Assembly: GCA_037074615.1 (NCBI GenBank)
Contig: CM073558.1
Coordinates: 7,493,501-7,557,500, forward strand
Reading direction: 5' to 3'
Length of the DNA stretch: 64,000 nt
From: Leucaena leucocephala
Taxonomy: Eukaryota; Streptophyta; Magnoliopsida; Fabales; Fabaceae
Position numbers and translations under genes: made by a program. Within the stretch, counting starts at the first letter, position 1, and the number at the start of each line of letters is the position of its first letter. The notes under the pieces are model-generated. The model did not search any database. It was not told the origin of the DNA and saw only the letters and a program-made list of their open reading frames with translations. Positions 12,601 to 24,192 of this stretch are shown here, in pieces.

Positions 12601-13957
12601 TATATATATAAAAAAAGAAAGAAAGTTTTTTTACTTGCTTGAAATGGTTTTTTTTATCAGAGAGATAATAAAACCATCCAATCTTAATATTTTATTTAAA
12701 ATGTGAGGCGATAATGTAATATGATAATCTTCTAGGAAAGCTTGTGCAAGGTACCAAGGAAAAGGAAGACTTGAACAACAAAAAAGTAACTAAATAAGAG
12801 TTAAAGTCTCTCTAAATAAAAATATGTTAAATTCATGAAATAATATTTAATCATAATAAGATTAATTTTCGTTATAACTATACTAAGATATGTTGTTTGT
12901 TGGAGCGAAAGGCATCAGCAAGTAATCTACTTAGGCCTACAATTCATAGGCTTTAATTAAGGGGAAATTGCAGGAAAACAAACTATCTTAAACTATATAA
13001 ATAGTCCATGACTTCAACTAAAATTTACAAATTGATGTTGAAGTTACCCAAATGTTCTCTAAATAATCTCAGTTGGAATTTCTGCCTAAATCTTCTTCTT
13101 TATTATCTCTCTCATTCTCAAACTTCAAACTCCAGTCACTTGATTGTTCTAAGTCTAGTTTAATATGCATTTCATCCTACTTGAGTGGGACACATTTGTG
13201 AACAAATTTAAATTGGTGATTAATTCACCATTTTTGTTCTTCTCTATTTGCCTATATTTTTCAACTCATGGGCAGAGTATCCAGCTTTATGGATTTTATG
13301 TTGAATTTGATCTTGTTATTCCCTATAATTGATCAATAAATATATTGCACAAAATATATAGAAAGAATTTATGCAAAGTTTGATTTGTTTTCAAAAGAAT
13401 AAATCTGGTTTGAAATCATTTACTCAAAAGTATTATGACAAATTCGATACCATTTATTGAAGTGTACTTCAAAAATATAGCTCATCGAATATCTCTTCAT
13501 AAGTCTTTAGCAAAAAATGCAAACGATAAATAGTCTATCCGAATAGCTTTTTAAAAAATCTCATACATTATATTTAAAATATATTTTATTGAATATGATT
13601 TATAGAACTGTTATTTGAAGAATAGCCTTATCGAATAACTTATTGATAATTTTTTTAAAAAACTAATTTAAAATATATTGGTCAGACCTCATTCACTTTG
13701 AATTGTCATACATTCTTCCATTTAACTCTAAACTTAATAAATGATCTATTGATGGAAAGCTCTTTAAGTCTACCTTCATAAGAAACAAGTTTCATGCCAA
13801 TAGCCATTATATAGAGAAAGATACTATCAAGATGGTAACTAAAGGTCAGGTCCAAGGCATTAAATCGATGCTCCATATTGTGGACGGCATATATCCTTTA
13901 TATGAAACTTCTTTTTAGTGATCTTGGTGTCCATGAATCTTGTTTTTAATCTAGATT

Positions 13958-14034
13958 CATGTGAATTAAGTTTCATCTTAAATGGCTATGTATATTCATA
14001 TGAATTAAGTCTCGTCTTAAATGGCTATGTATAT
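13958..14034 (+). repeat. Two tandem copies of a roughly 38-bp unit
   Basis: ATGTGAATTAAGT-TC-TCTTAAATGGCTATGTATAT occurs twice in a row with three or so differences, at the centre of the foldback element. Confidence 0.85.
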
Positions 14035-14096
14035 AGTGAGATATATTCAAAATATTAAACGTATGTTAGGCTGAAAACAAAATAGTAATCGAGTTT

Positions 14097-14122
14097 CATG
14101 CCATAACTCGGGTTATGGCATG
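14097..14122. other. Perfect 11-bp hairpin with TCGG tetraloop
   Basis: CATGCCATAAC, loop TCGG, then GTTATGGCATG. It sits in the loop region of the 2-kb foldback element. Confidence 0.9.
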
Positions 14123-14961
14123 ACATAACTCAAGTTTCATGTCATAATTGTGTTCTGAGGCTAGTTTCATATACATTATTCGAAAAGATGGCAAATTTGA
14201 TGTCATTTATTGAAGTGTTTATAAAAAAAAGATTTATCAAATAGCTCTTCGATTAGTATTCAGTTGGAATTCACACATTGGCACTAACCTTCATTTACTA
14301 TATTGATCATATCTTTCTGTATACAATGACTATTAAAATAAACTTATTTTATATGAAAGTAGACTTAAATATCTTTTCGTTGATAGGTCAATTGCTAAAT
14401 TTGGAGTTAAATGGAAGAAGTTATAATCATTCAAAGTAACATGGAGGAAACTAGATCCAACACTTGATGACTTAGACTTTTTTTATAACTTTCATATTCA
14501 TTTGTCGAAGTATTTATCGATAGGTAACCTTATCTAATATATTTTGGATAAATGCATATCAAAAATTTATTTTTTTTAAAGTTATTCCTCATTTATCGAA
14601 TAGCTTATCGAGTAAACATTTAATCAATAAACTTATTGATAAATATTTATGTCAAATTTAATTAAGTTTAAAAATATGTTTCATACTCTTATCAATTGGA
14701 ATCATTAAAATATTTGAGTCTAACATTGAAATGATTTTTTGTTGTTATATTGGGATGACTTTTACTTGAGCTCGAAGTCAAAGAAGGAGAGCGATAGATA
14801 CGGCGAAGATTTAAACTATCTTCCAACTAAAGTTATTCATAGGGCATTTGGGTAACTTCATTGTCAATTTGCATATTTCAGTTGAGGTTATCAACATTTA
14901 CAAATCTTATCAACCCAAACTAAAATTAGGTCTATTGGGATAGTTTTTCTACAATTTTCCC

Positions 14962-15575
14962 TTTAATTAAAGTTATTGTAGGCCTATATGAATTAATAAT
15001 ATTCACATGTCATATTTGAAGCTTAGTTTTTTTTTTAATTTAATTTTAGATTTTTCCATGAAGTTGAAACTATAGTGCCAGACTGGCTTTTCTTCAAAGC
15101 TGATCCTGAACTTCTATAAACAAGCACTCTTCAACAACGGAAAAAATTTCATTAACCATGACAATTTTATAAAACACCAGAGGTAAGAGCTAGTTGACAA
15201 CTTTATTTCATGTTTAGAGAGAATTATAAACATGATCCAAATGCTCTTTTTAATTCTAATTATAAGAGTTAGTTAAATTTTTTTAGATAAATTAAAAAAA
15301 TCTAATAAATAAATTAATTATGATTAAATATAACTTCTTAAAATAAATTTATATTATATACTCATCTATCTACCTAAATTAGTTAATTAATTATTATATT
15401 AGTTATAATTAATTTATTTATTTAATTTTTTTAACTTATATAAAAAAATCAAATACTATTATAATTGTAAGAGATAGTAATATATTTTTTTCACTAGACG
15501 ACTTAAGTGCTACACACATGGGCGAAACGAGGAGAGGGGCCCTCTCAATTCACCAGAATTCTCCTATATTCTTTA

Positions 15576-15578
<3 letters not shown>
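14962..15578. other. Intergenic AT-rich DNA
   Basis: No gene is seen. A segment at about 15350-15450 is similar to 15718-15815 (TATATTAGTTATAATTAATTT block), a diverged direct repeat flanking the next microsatellite. Confidence 0.55.

Positions 15579-15628
<50 letters not shown>
15579..15628. repeat. Compound microsatellite (AT)15(GT)10
   Basis: An AT run to 15608 is followed by a GT run to 15628. It has the same AT-then-GT arrangement as the tract near 10.15 kb. Confidence 0.97.
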
Positions 15629-16034
15629 ATTATACTACTTATAGTTGATATTTTAAGTAAATTAATAAAGCTAAAAAATATTAGTTATTATGACCAGATC
15701 TAAATTTTTAAGATCAATCTATATTATATACTTTTTAATTATTCTAAATTAATCAATTACATATTATATTAGTTATAATTAATTTTTTTAATTTATATAA
15801 AAAGTCAACTTTTATATTAAAGATTAAAATAATAATTTATTTATTTATTTAATAAAAAAATTATTAAAAATTCACCCCTCTACTCCTAAATTTCTAGTTC
15901 GGTCACTATATACACAATTCAACTTAGAGTTGAACAGAATAACCACATTGTCAACACTCAAACCTGGGGTTTAAGAAAGTTGATAACTGGATCTTCACTG
16001 AACTCTCTCTCTCTATGCAAACTTTTTTCTTGAA

Positions 16035-16374
16035 TTAACCCATGATCTCAGCTAATTTGACGACAAGTTGGTCAACTTTTTCTGAATCTGGATAACTTTG
16101 GCAACAGAGGGTTTCTGCCAGCATCTATTCATCCAGGATGAGAAATTGGGACAATGATTCTCTAATGAGAATCCTCCAATCTTCTAGTAAGCATAAAACC
16201 ATGAGGCAGGACCCATTGCTATGATGTCCACATGGCCAAATGCATCACCACCAAAGAAATCCTTGTCACCTAGAGCCCCTCTAAGTTCTTGATACCTCAA
16301 TTCAGTTTTTCTTAGCTGCTTCTCGCTCTTCAGCTCCCTTGCTTAACTAGATTCCCTTTCCAGTTTCAAAAACC
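16035..16374 (-). pseudogene. Tau-class glutathione S-transferase exon 2 relic
   Basis: Read on the minus strand from an AG acceptor at about 16375, the sequence gives FETGKG, a frame break, SKGAEEREAAKK, another break, then RGALGDKDFFGGDAFGHVDI, ASWFYAY, a stop, and NHCPNFSSWMNRCWQKPSVAKV, ending near 16035. These are the conserved blocks of the C-terminal helical domain of plant tau GSTs, which have two exons. The N-terminal thioredoxin-fold exon was not found nearby. At least two frame breaks and one in-frame stop make it non-functional. The residue blocks are convincing; the exact edges are approximate. Confidence 0.85.
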
Positions 16375-16472
16375 TGTTTGACGATGCAAAAAACCATACA
16401 AAATTACCGTTGCATTCATGCATAAAGATAGTTTATTGTTGTAGGATAATGGGTTAAGTCCCTCAAATCTGC

Positions 16473-16785
16473 CTTCATTTTAGTTTTAGTATGTTAAGTT
16501 TCAAAATATAAATTTTAATTCTTTAAGAGATAAAATAGTCTATATTTTATTTATGTTATAGGTATCAATAAGGACTAAAATATATAGTTTTAAATATCAG
16601 GGACCAAAATAAAAATAAAATAAAATGGTTCCTATATTTTCTAATAGAAAGTTTTGGTCCTTTAAGGAATAAAATAATATATGTCCTTATTAAACTATAA
16701 AGACTAATATTTTAGATAGAAAGAAACTTGAAAGACTAAATTAAAATATATATTTTGAAACTATATAGACTAAAACTAAAATGAA
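16473..16785. mobile_element. Small foldback/MITE-like element
   Basis: The ends share an inverted block, TTCATTTTAGTTTTAGT followed by AGTTTCAAAATAT. The right copy lies at about 16730-16783 on the opposite strand. Inside are GGACCAAAA / TTTTGGTCC motifs. It is non-coding and its superfamily was not determined. Confidence 0.6.
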
Positions 16786-18340
16786 TACAAACTATAAGAT
16801 GACACATTATATTAACCTAAAATAATAATGAGAAAAATTGAGTTAAAAAAGAATAATATGTGAGTTAAAAATAAAAATTATTCCATATAGTTTTAAATGT
16901 AAGATTTAGTTAAAGGAAAAATTTTAATTGTGAATATAAAATATTAATTTAATTTATCTCTCATATTTATTATTTTTTTAAATTAATTTAGCTAACTTAT
17001 AAAGTAATAAATAATCTAATATTATATATAAATATTTTTAAAAAAATTAAATTATATATATTATAATTAAATAATTTATTTAATCTTCTTAATCTATTTA
17101 AATTAGATAAATATCTCTTCCATAAAATATAAGAAGAATAACATGTAACTTTGTATATTGTAACTTCATAAAGAAAAATTAATCATTTGATCCTTCAATT
17201 TTAAACTCCATTGTGCCTTCCTCTCTTAACCATTTGCGCATGTAGGAGTCCCCCCCACCTTGGATGGCAAACGGGTTTAAAGCGGGAAAGAAATGCCAAA
17301 GAAAGAAGCCGAAAGCCTCCTCAAAGCAGCATTTTCAGACAAACCCAGAATCAATAACAATAAGCAACAATGAAAAATCCACAATTTTTTAAAATTAAAA
17401 TCCAAATCTCCCAAAATCCCATCCCAACCTTGTATAATACCACCCTGCATCTTTCACACATCAACGACCACAACCACCACCACCAAAATAAAGTGAAACA
17501 TGCTTCAAAGCTTTCAAGAAAACCACATTCAGATTGAAAGAACAAACATCAGAATCAAACATTAGAATGCAACATGTTAGGGGAGGGAAGGGTATTTTCT
17601 GTATTACCCTTCCCTTCCCTTTGATATTGTCCCCTCTCCTCCAACAGATGGCAAGAAGCAAATCTCCAAATGTGTCTCCAAAAATCAGCAAAACCAAACC
17701 GCTCCAAAATTGAATGCACATGTTAGTTTTTGCAGCCTCTATTACAGGAGATTTATAAAAACACCTGAATCCATTAAAATCATTGAGTGAAAACTTTTAT
17801 TTAAAAAAAAAAGTCAATTCGAAAACTTTTAGTTTTCAAACTAAGTGTTCAAATACAAATTTTTAATTTATTTGAATTGAGCCAAGATTGATTCTATGGA
17901 TATAGCCAAACTTTATTCCAGACAAGAAGATCTGGTTATGGTGCTTTGTGAAGGAACTTTTAGACACAATGTTACAAGTCATGAGCCACATTACATTTTC
18001 TGGTCATCCAAACAGTGCTAATTAGTAATTAATCAAACTTAAATATATAGCACAAGTAGAGCATGTGTTGGAGATCTAAAAAAGAATAGACACAAACTAA
18101 AATTTTAGGGGCAATATAATTATATACATATATAACTATACTCATATATATGAATAAGGATTAAGTGAATGTTAGAAGGATGCAGCTAAATTCATAAATG
18201 TCAATACTCACATTTTTTAACGGTTCAACATATACAATGCCCAACTCTTAATATGTGGATGGAAACCGACTATCATTAATTCAAAGCCTGGTTCTGTACT
18301 GTATGTGATACTACATTCTATTTGGTGTAGTAAACAGGCC
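16786..18340. other. Intergenic, includes a GC-richer island with short frames
   Basis: The AT-rich part to 17160 holds nothing recognised. From about 17220 to 17740 the composition is more like transcribed DNA, with Lys/Ser-rich short frames on plus (from 17262 and 17648) and two Trp/Leu-rich frames on minus. None matches a family I know and none has good exon structure. The stretch from 17.75 kb leads into the 3' flank of the SagB-type gene. Confidence 0.45.
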
Positions 18341-21300
18341 CTAAGCATCTGCATCGGGACCGGGATATGCCGGAAGGCTCATAATACGCTTGTCTAACAC
18401 TGGAACTCCAACAGTAAAATGATACAGGCTCTGAAAGTTTGACCCTTTCAATCCAAGCAATTGATGCACTGCAACCAACAAAAATTCAGACTTTTCAGGA
18501 TTATAAAATAAAACAAAAACAAAAAAATTCTTTAAAACACATCAATAAAATTATGTAGACAAAGTTTATTCTGAACATACATGATAGGATGACAAATGTA
18601 CATTTTAGTAAAACGATCCATTTCTGGCAAGATTATGGTCAGATATAACGTGCATGTAAGCTTATACCTAGCATTTTCTCTTTCCAAGACACATTGAGGT
18701 TCATAGGTCATAGGATGTTCATAATCCAAGAATTTCCTAATATTCGCATTAGTACCAATACATCTTATCTTTGCTTCCAACAAAATGCGTTTCAACAACA
18801 ACAACAATAATAACAAACTTTATGCTACTAGATGAGATCAACTACATAGATCGCACGGTACCATTGTACTTTATTAACAATCAAAGTCAGCCCCATCAAT
18901 ATTTTATATTGAAGACAAGAGCCTTTCTACCAAATTGAATAACAAAAAGTCAAACTCATCCATCCTTTACAATAATATTGTCTCTTTCTTCCACTCTAAC
19001 TCCAAAAAATTCTTTTGTGATATATTCTTTATCTACTACAGCTTTCTGTTGCTCAATTCTTCTATAAATGAAAAATAAAAGGCAGCACTGCGAATGGGAA
19101 AAACTCAAGAGAGTCCTGGAATCCATTCGTTTATTTTGAATACTATTCTGAATAACATGCAGCCCATACAAAAAACTAATATGCGCTGATGAAGTGAAGG
19201 TAGCAAAACAGACTGCTAATTTAGAGAAACTAGTTCCAGAATCTGAAAAACTTCATCACTCTAATAACCCAAAATGGAGGATCTCCAATACCAGATACTT
19301 AACAGTCATGAGCTGCCCTTTACAACCTTCCTACACCTATTTACTGACAAGTAGGCAAATAAGCATAAATGGCACATCATAAACACATTACTGAAACAAC
19401 TACATCCTAAGTGGACTCATGCACTACTCTGATGAGTTAATCAATAACCAACCCTAAATGACCAAGTCAGCCATCTCCCCACTTTTTCCATCAGAAGGCC
19501 TAAGTGGTATCTTATAAAAAACATGTTGCTTTTATTACCACTTGAAGTGTCATAAAGATGAAAGTGCTGGGTTCTAAAGCTGATTTATGAATGTGATTAA
19601 TAGCAGAGTTTTTCTTCAAAGGAAGAAAACATGGTGCCGCTTTAAGGTATATGGCTAAGTAATCAAATGAACCTTAGAATAAATCAATCTTTGAAGTAGA
19701 ATATTGGGCAATAATGAACTTTCTACATCAACTATGCTATAACCAAGAATGAATAACTAAAAGTGATCAATTTTTATGGTTCATAGGAGGTAATAGAAAA
19801 TATTATAAATGGACAGTTCAGGAGTTGTACTACCACCAAAATTTTCATTAGAGATCAAGATAAAGTTTCTCACAATCCACATGGACCTTAAATTAAACTT
19901 AGAAAAGGATTAGGAACATGACATTTTAACAAATAAACCATAACACTTCTAAGCAACATGAAGCATGGAAGTATTATGCAAATTATATCTACAACCAATA
20001 AATTGATGCAAAATGCAATTTAACATGATTTGGCATGTTTAAGCTTAATGGTAATTTGACATGATTAAACTTTATGAGTCCAGTTTTGATATTTCTGAAA
20101 GGATTCATCTTTGGATGAAGTCCAAGCACCATCCACAAAATTACCATCTGAAGCAGCGCCATACTAAAAGCTTCAAAGAAATGGTAATGGAAATGAGTCA
20201 TACCAGGGTCATCAAAGAAGCAACCAATCCCAGTAGCTGAAATTCCAACAGCATGTGCTTCAAGATACAACAACTGTCCAAGTGATCCAGTCTCCCAAAA
20301 TAAACGAGGATACATCCACAAATTCTTCTCACGCAAAGTAGGCTCAAAACGAGCTAACATACCAAGGCTGAAGCAACCATCACTAGCGATATCCTGCAAG
20401 TAAGGAGATACATTTAACAGGAAAGAAATATGCAAAATATTCAGCTTTTGGTTAGAAGTAAAACTTTCATTCAAAAATCAGCAAAATCTTGTTCGAGATA
20501 TTAATTATGACAAAGTGTGAACAGAAAACCCCAAAATAATTCATATCCCATAAATTTAGTGACTCTCGAGTATAATAATAAAACAATGTTCAGATATTAA
20601 AATATTAGTATTTACAAAAATCAACAACAGCTTACTCACTCAATAGTTACAAAAGGTACCAGATGGGTGTTATGTCTCAAAATGTTAGCAGATTACCGAT
20701 TGCAGGAAGTATTTCACTAAGCCATTACAACTTCCTATGAAGAATATAATCATTATTTTAAAATTACTCAAAGTAAAAATCCACTTTTGAAAACACTTAT
20801 CCACTAAAAGGAACCAAAAATCCCAAAAGAAAGAGAGACCATCTTTTTTCATCCCTATGTAGCAACACAACCACATGCCAATATTCACCTGATGACATGA
20901 AAGCTGCATGGCAAGCTGTTGACAATTGTATCTGTAGAGTTCATATAAAGGTAGATAATCAGGGCAGCCCTCTGGTTTGGTCCACACAAAGTCAACGCTC
21001 ATAGATTTCTTGAGCTCCTCAAGATGATTTTCATTCCTCACTAGAAAATACAGGCCCTGTGGTAAACCCAGCACTCTATGGACAAATAAAGCAGCATGCA
21101 CCTCAGCATCCCATGGAAAAGCTCGGAATGGCAATGAAAGCTGCCTCTGTTGCTTCTCTCCATTTTGACAACCTGAAGGAAGACATCGTGATAGAATCTG
21201 ATAAAATGCATCTCTTTCCATTTGAGTAACTCCATCCATATCAACTGCACTTCTACGTGTCCTAACAACTTTCCTCAATGTAAAACCCTTGTATGAAGGT

Positions 21301-22475
21301 TCACTATAAAAACAACTTTTTTGAAATGAATCGATAACGAATCTTTGTCCCAATGTCAAAGGCTTCTTCACAATCTCAGCAGTCCTATAGATAATATCCC
21401 AACATATATGCTCTTTGCTAAGAGAATTGGGTTTTCCTTTCCACTCCAATTTTGAAAATTCAGATATAGCAGAACTTAATTTTTTATAATCCACATCAAA
21501 TTCACCAATTCCGTTGGGATAAACTAGTAAAACACAATCTGGATGCTCAAATTCAATCTCTGGAATCCTTCCTTTTACAGGCCTTGATGGAATTTCAAAT
21601 TCAGGGAAAATTTGAAGCCCCATGAGATTCTTCAAATCCTCATATCCCAATCCATCTATAAGCTTCACATCCCAACCAAGCCCTGCAGCGGCCATTGCAA
21701 CCGCAGCAATAGCATGACCTACGTCATGATTACAATACCTAAACGCTCGCTCACCGTACTTCCATGCCTCACGCCAGAAAATCGATGACAACCCAACAAG
21801 AAACGAATTCTGTGGAAAGAATTTTTCAAAGAACCCTGATGGAATTTCGGCTCTGACCTCCAAACCATGTTCCTTTGGGGCATAATGAGCAACAAAAGGT
21901 GAGTCGGAAAGAGATTCTATGGGAGGGGCAATAATGTAGGCCTCCGTTGGGTGCAAATTACCACTACTTGGGTTAACCCGGAGAGACCATGTACTGAATC
22001 CTGTGGTTTTCCAAGCAGAAAGAGCGAGAGAGTCATAGAAGAACTGAGAAATGGTGGATTTCGAAAGGGGTTTTACAGGAGGAAGAGAAAGGAACACGGA
22101 GGAATATAAAGGAGGTTCAATCGGCAACGATGGGTAGTGTAAAAGAGGAAGGAGAGGAGAAGACACATACCTGCGAAATGGGTTAGGTTGGTTGGCCCAA
22201 TCGAGGCCGTAAGGGCCTCTGGCGTACTTGTTGAAGGAGTGCTTGGTCTGGTTGTGGTACTTGAGGACCTGCGAGAGTTTGTTTTCGTCCAAGTTTTGTT
22301 CTTCTGTGGGGTTGGCTTTGGAAGGGGAAGCTGAAGAAGAAGCAGGAGAAGAGAAGGACATGACTGGGGTCAAAGATTTTGGGCTTGGAATCGCGAAGGA
22401 GGTTGCAGGAAGAAAATGGAGTAGGGGAGGATTCGACGACAGGAAGAACCTGGAACTGGAATGAAGAGGCCGCAT
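18341..22475 (-). CDS. SagB-type nitroreductase-domain protein, probably plastid-targeted
   Basis: The exons are 22475-20889 (529 codons, ends in phase 0), 20393-20204 and 18468-18341, with GT/AG at each junction. The product is 634 aa. The first 60 residues are rich in Ser, Pro and Ala and lack acidic residues until about 58, like a chloroplast transit peptide. The body has two nitroreductase-like halves. The first contains NPSSGNLHPTEAY (168-180), equivalent to the SagB flavin-site segment, and HDVGHAIAAVAMAAAGLGW (about 250-268). The second runs from about 400 (VVRTRRSAVDM) to SLYHFTVGVP near the C-terminus. Such proteins are predicted FMN oxidoreductases. The substrate is unknown and I found no basis to name one. 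Intron 2 is 1735 bp. Met39 is a possible alternative start. Confidence 0.9.
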
Positions 22476-22809
22476 TTTCTACCCTTTATGCCCGCATCAT
22501 GCTTCTAAAATCTTCCATCCACATTTTATAACGATCTTGCATGAGGTGTATAAAAGATGCACTTCTTAATTTTAACCAGCTATAAAATATTCCACGATTG
22601 TAATTCATAAGAAGTCCCATTGAGTTTAGCATTTTTTATCATAACTTATAACCAAATATAAATCACAATTTTTTTTAACTACTTAGGTTTCTAATTGTGT
22701 TAAGACAATTATTTCTTTTTAAAACGCCGAATATCAGATGACTCGAAAGTTATTAAAAAAACAACTATTTTTTCTACAATTTATATAAATTAAATTTATT
22801 TTTTCATTA
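22476..22809. other. 5' flank of the SagB-type gene
   Basis: Promoter-side DNA between the start codon and the first hAT-like repeat. No defined motif could be assigned. Confidence 0.4.
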
Positions 22810-23505
22810 CAGGCCTCATGGCAATCAATCTACCGGTGCCTTACTTAAAAAATATATGGATTATATTTTATAGCCTAATATCTGGCTCTACCCGATAAAA
22901 ATCTTAACTATTTTAGGTCGGGCATAGGCGGGTTGAGTATGCCCAAGTTGTTATACCCTCCTCATATTGTGAAAACAATATATTATTATGAAATTATAAA
23001 ATAATATTATATTCATATGTCTTCAAAAATTAAATAATATACATAATTTACTAAGAATAAGATAATAAAAAGATAGTAATTAAAGTTTTAAAATATATGG
23101 CATATAAAAAAAGTAATGAAATCTAAATAGTTTACAATTATAACTTTGCATCAATCTCCTCAAAATTGATAAAGATGAAGTATCTGAAAAAAAATATATA
23201 ACGGTTTTAAAGGATGCGATTACTTACTTCACTACTCATATTTGTAAAATTACCCTTTAATTAACAGCATCCATCATATTTGTTCTATATGAAATACTAT
23301 AATTTATAAATTTTGATATCTAAAAAAGTAATTAACTGGGCGGGGTTAAATGGGCATGGTAACAACCCTTATCCGATACCCGGCCCAGCCCTAATATTGG
23401 CACTATCCAAAATTGTCTATTTTACATTGGGTCACTTTTTATCGGGTTGGACATGTCATATTTTGTGTAGGCTTGGGCAAACTCTAAGTTTCTTGCATAG
23501 CCCTA
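22810..23505 (+). mobile_element. hAT-like non-autonomous element, copy 1 (diverged)
   Basis: It is homologous along its length to copy 2 (23514-24192). Shared stretches include CATATTGTGAAAA, TTCATATGTCTTCAA, AATAATATACATAATTTA and TTAATTAACTGGGC-type blocks. The right end TCTTGCATAGCCCTA matches the right end of copy 2. The left end is degraded. The short frames inside are not genes. Confidence 0.75.
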
Positions 23506-23513
23506 GGTCTATC

Positions 23514-24192
23514 TAGGGGTGTGCATAGGCAGGGCAGCCCCTTGCCTGGTGCCCTGTCCAAAAATACATGGGTTATATTTTGTAGTCTGATGCTCGGCTC
23601 TGCCCGGTAAAAACCCTAACTATTTTAAACTTGGCATGGGCGGGTTGGGCATGCCCAAGTTGTGATACCCTGCTCATATTGTGAAAAAAAATCTGTAATT
23701 ATGAACTTATAAAATAATACTATATTCATATGTCTTCAAGAATTAAATAATATACATAATTTATAAAAAGATAGTAATTAAAGTTTTAAAATTCATGGCA
23801 TATAAAAAAAGTACTGAAGTATAAATAGTTTATAATTGTAACTTTACATCAATCTCCCTAAAATTGACAAAGATGAAGCATCTAAAAAAAATATATGACG
23901 GTTTTAAAGAATGCAATTACTTACTTGACTACTCATATTTATAAAATTACCCTTTAATCAACAGTATCCATCATATTTGTTCTATGTAAAATACTATAAT
24001 TTATAAATTTTGATATATAAAAAAGTAATTAACTGGGCAGAGCCAAATGGGCAGGGCAACAACCCCTGCCTGATACCCGAATATTGGCCCTGCCCGAAAT
24101 TACTCATTTTACATTTGGCTACTTTTTATTGGGTTGAGCAGGGCATATTTTATGCGGGTTTAGACGGGCTCTGGGCTTCTTGCACAGCCCTA
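23514..24192 (+). mobile_element. hAT-like non-autonomous element, copy 2
   Basis: The terminal inverted repeats are TAGGGGTGTGCATAGGC at the left and TAGGGCTGTGCAAGAAGC read inward from the right. These are typical of plant hAT-derived elements. The flanking octamers GGTCTATC (23506-23513) and GATCTATT (24193-24200) match at 6 of 8, consistent with an old 8-bp target duplication. The interior is AT-rich and non-coding. Confidence 0.8.

Larger units (their letters stand above)
12961..14961. mobile_element. 2.0-kb Mutator-like foldback element, non-coding
   Basis: The termini are GGGGAAATTGCAGG at the left and, read inward from the right, GGGAAAATTGTAG. The outer 200 bp or so pair clearly as inverted repeats (shared block GAAGTTACCCAAATG). 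Weaker inverted similarity continues deep into the element, for example CTTCCATTTAACTC-type blocks at about 13.73 kb and 14.41 kb, so it is close to one long palindrome centred near 13.96 kb. TTTAATTAA abuts both ends (12952-12960 and 14962-14970), a candidate 9-bp target duplication as in MULEs. That string contains a palindrome and sits in a larger TAGGCCTACAA similarity, so the boundary is not certain. Short TATCGAATA-type motifs recur inside. No transposase is seen. Confidence 0.8.

Noticed and set aside
17351..17721. Trp/Cys-rich minus-strand frames as small membrane proteins
   Set aside because: Overlap in different frames, contain low-complexity Trp runs from a CCACCA repeat, and lack exon or family support.
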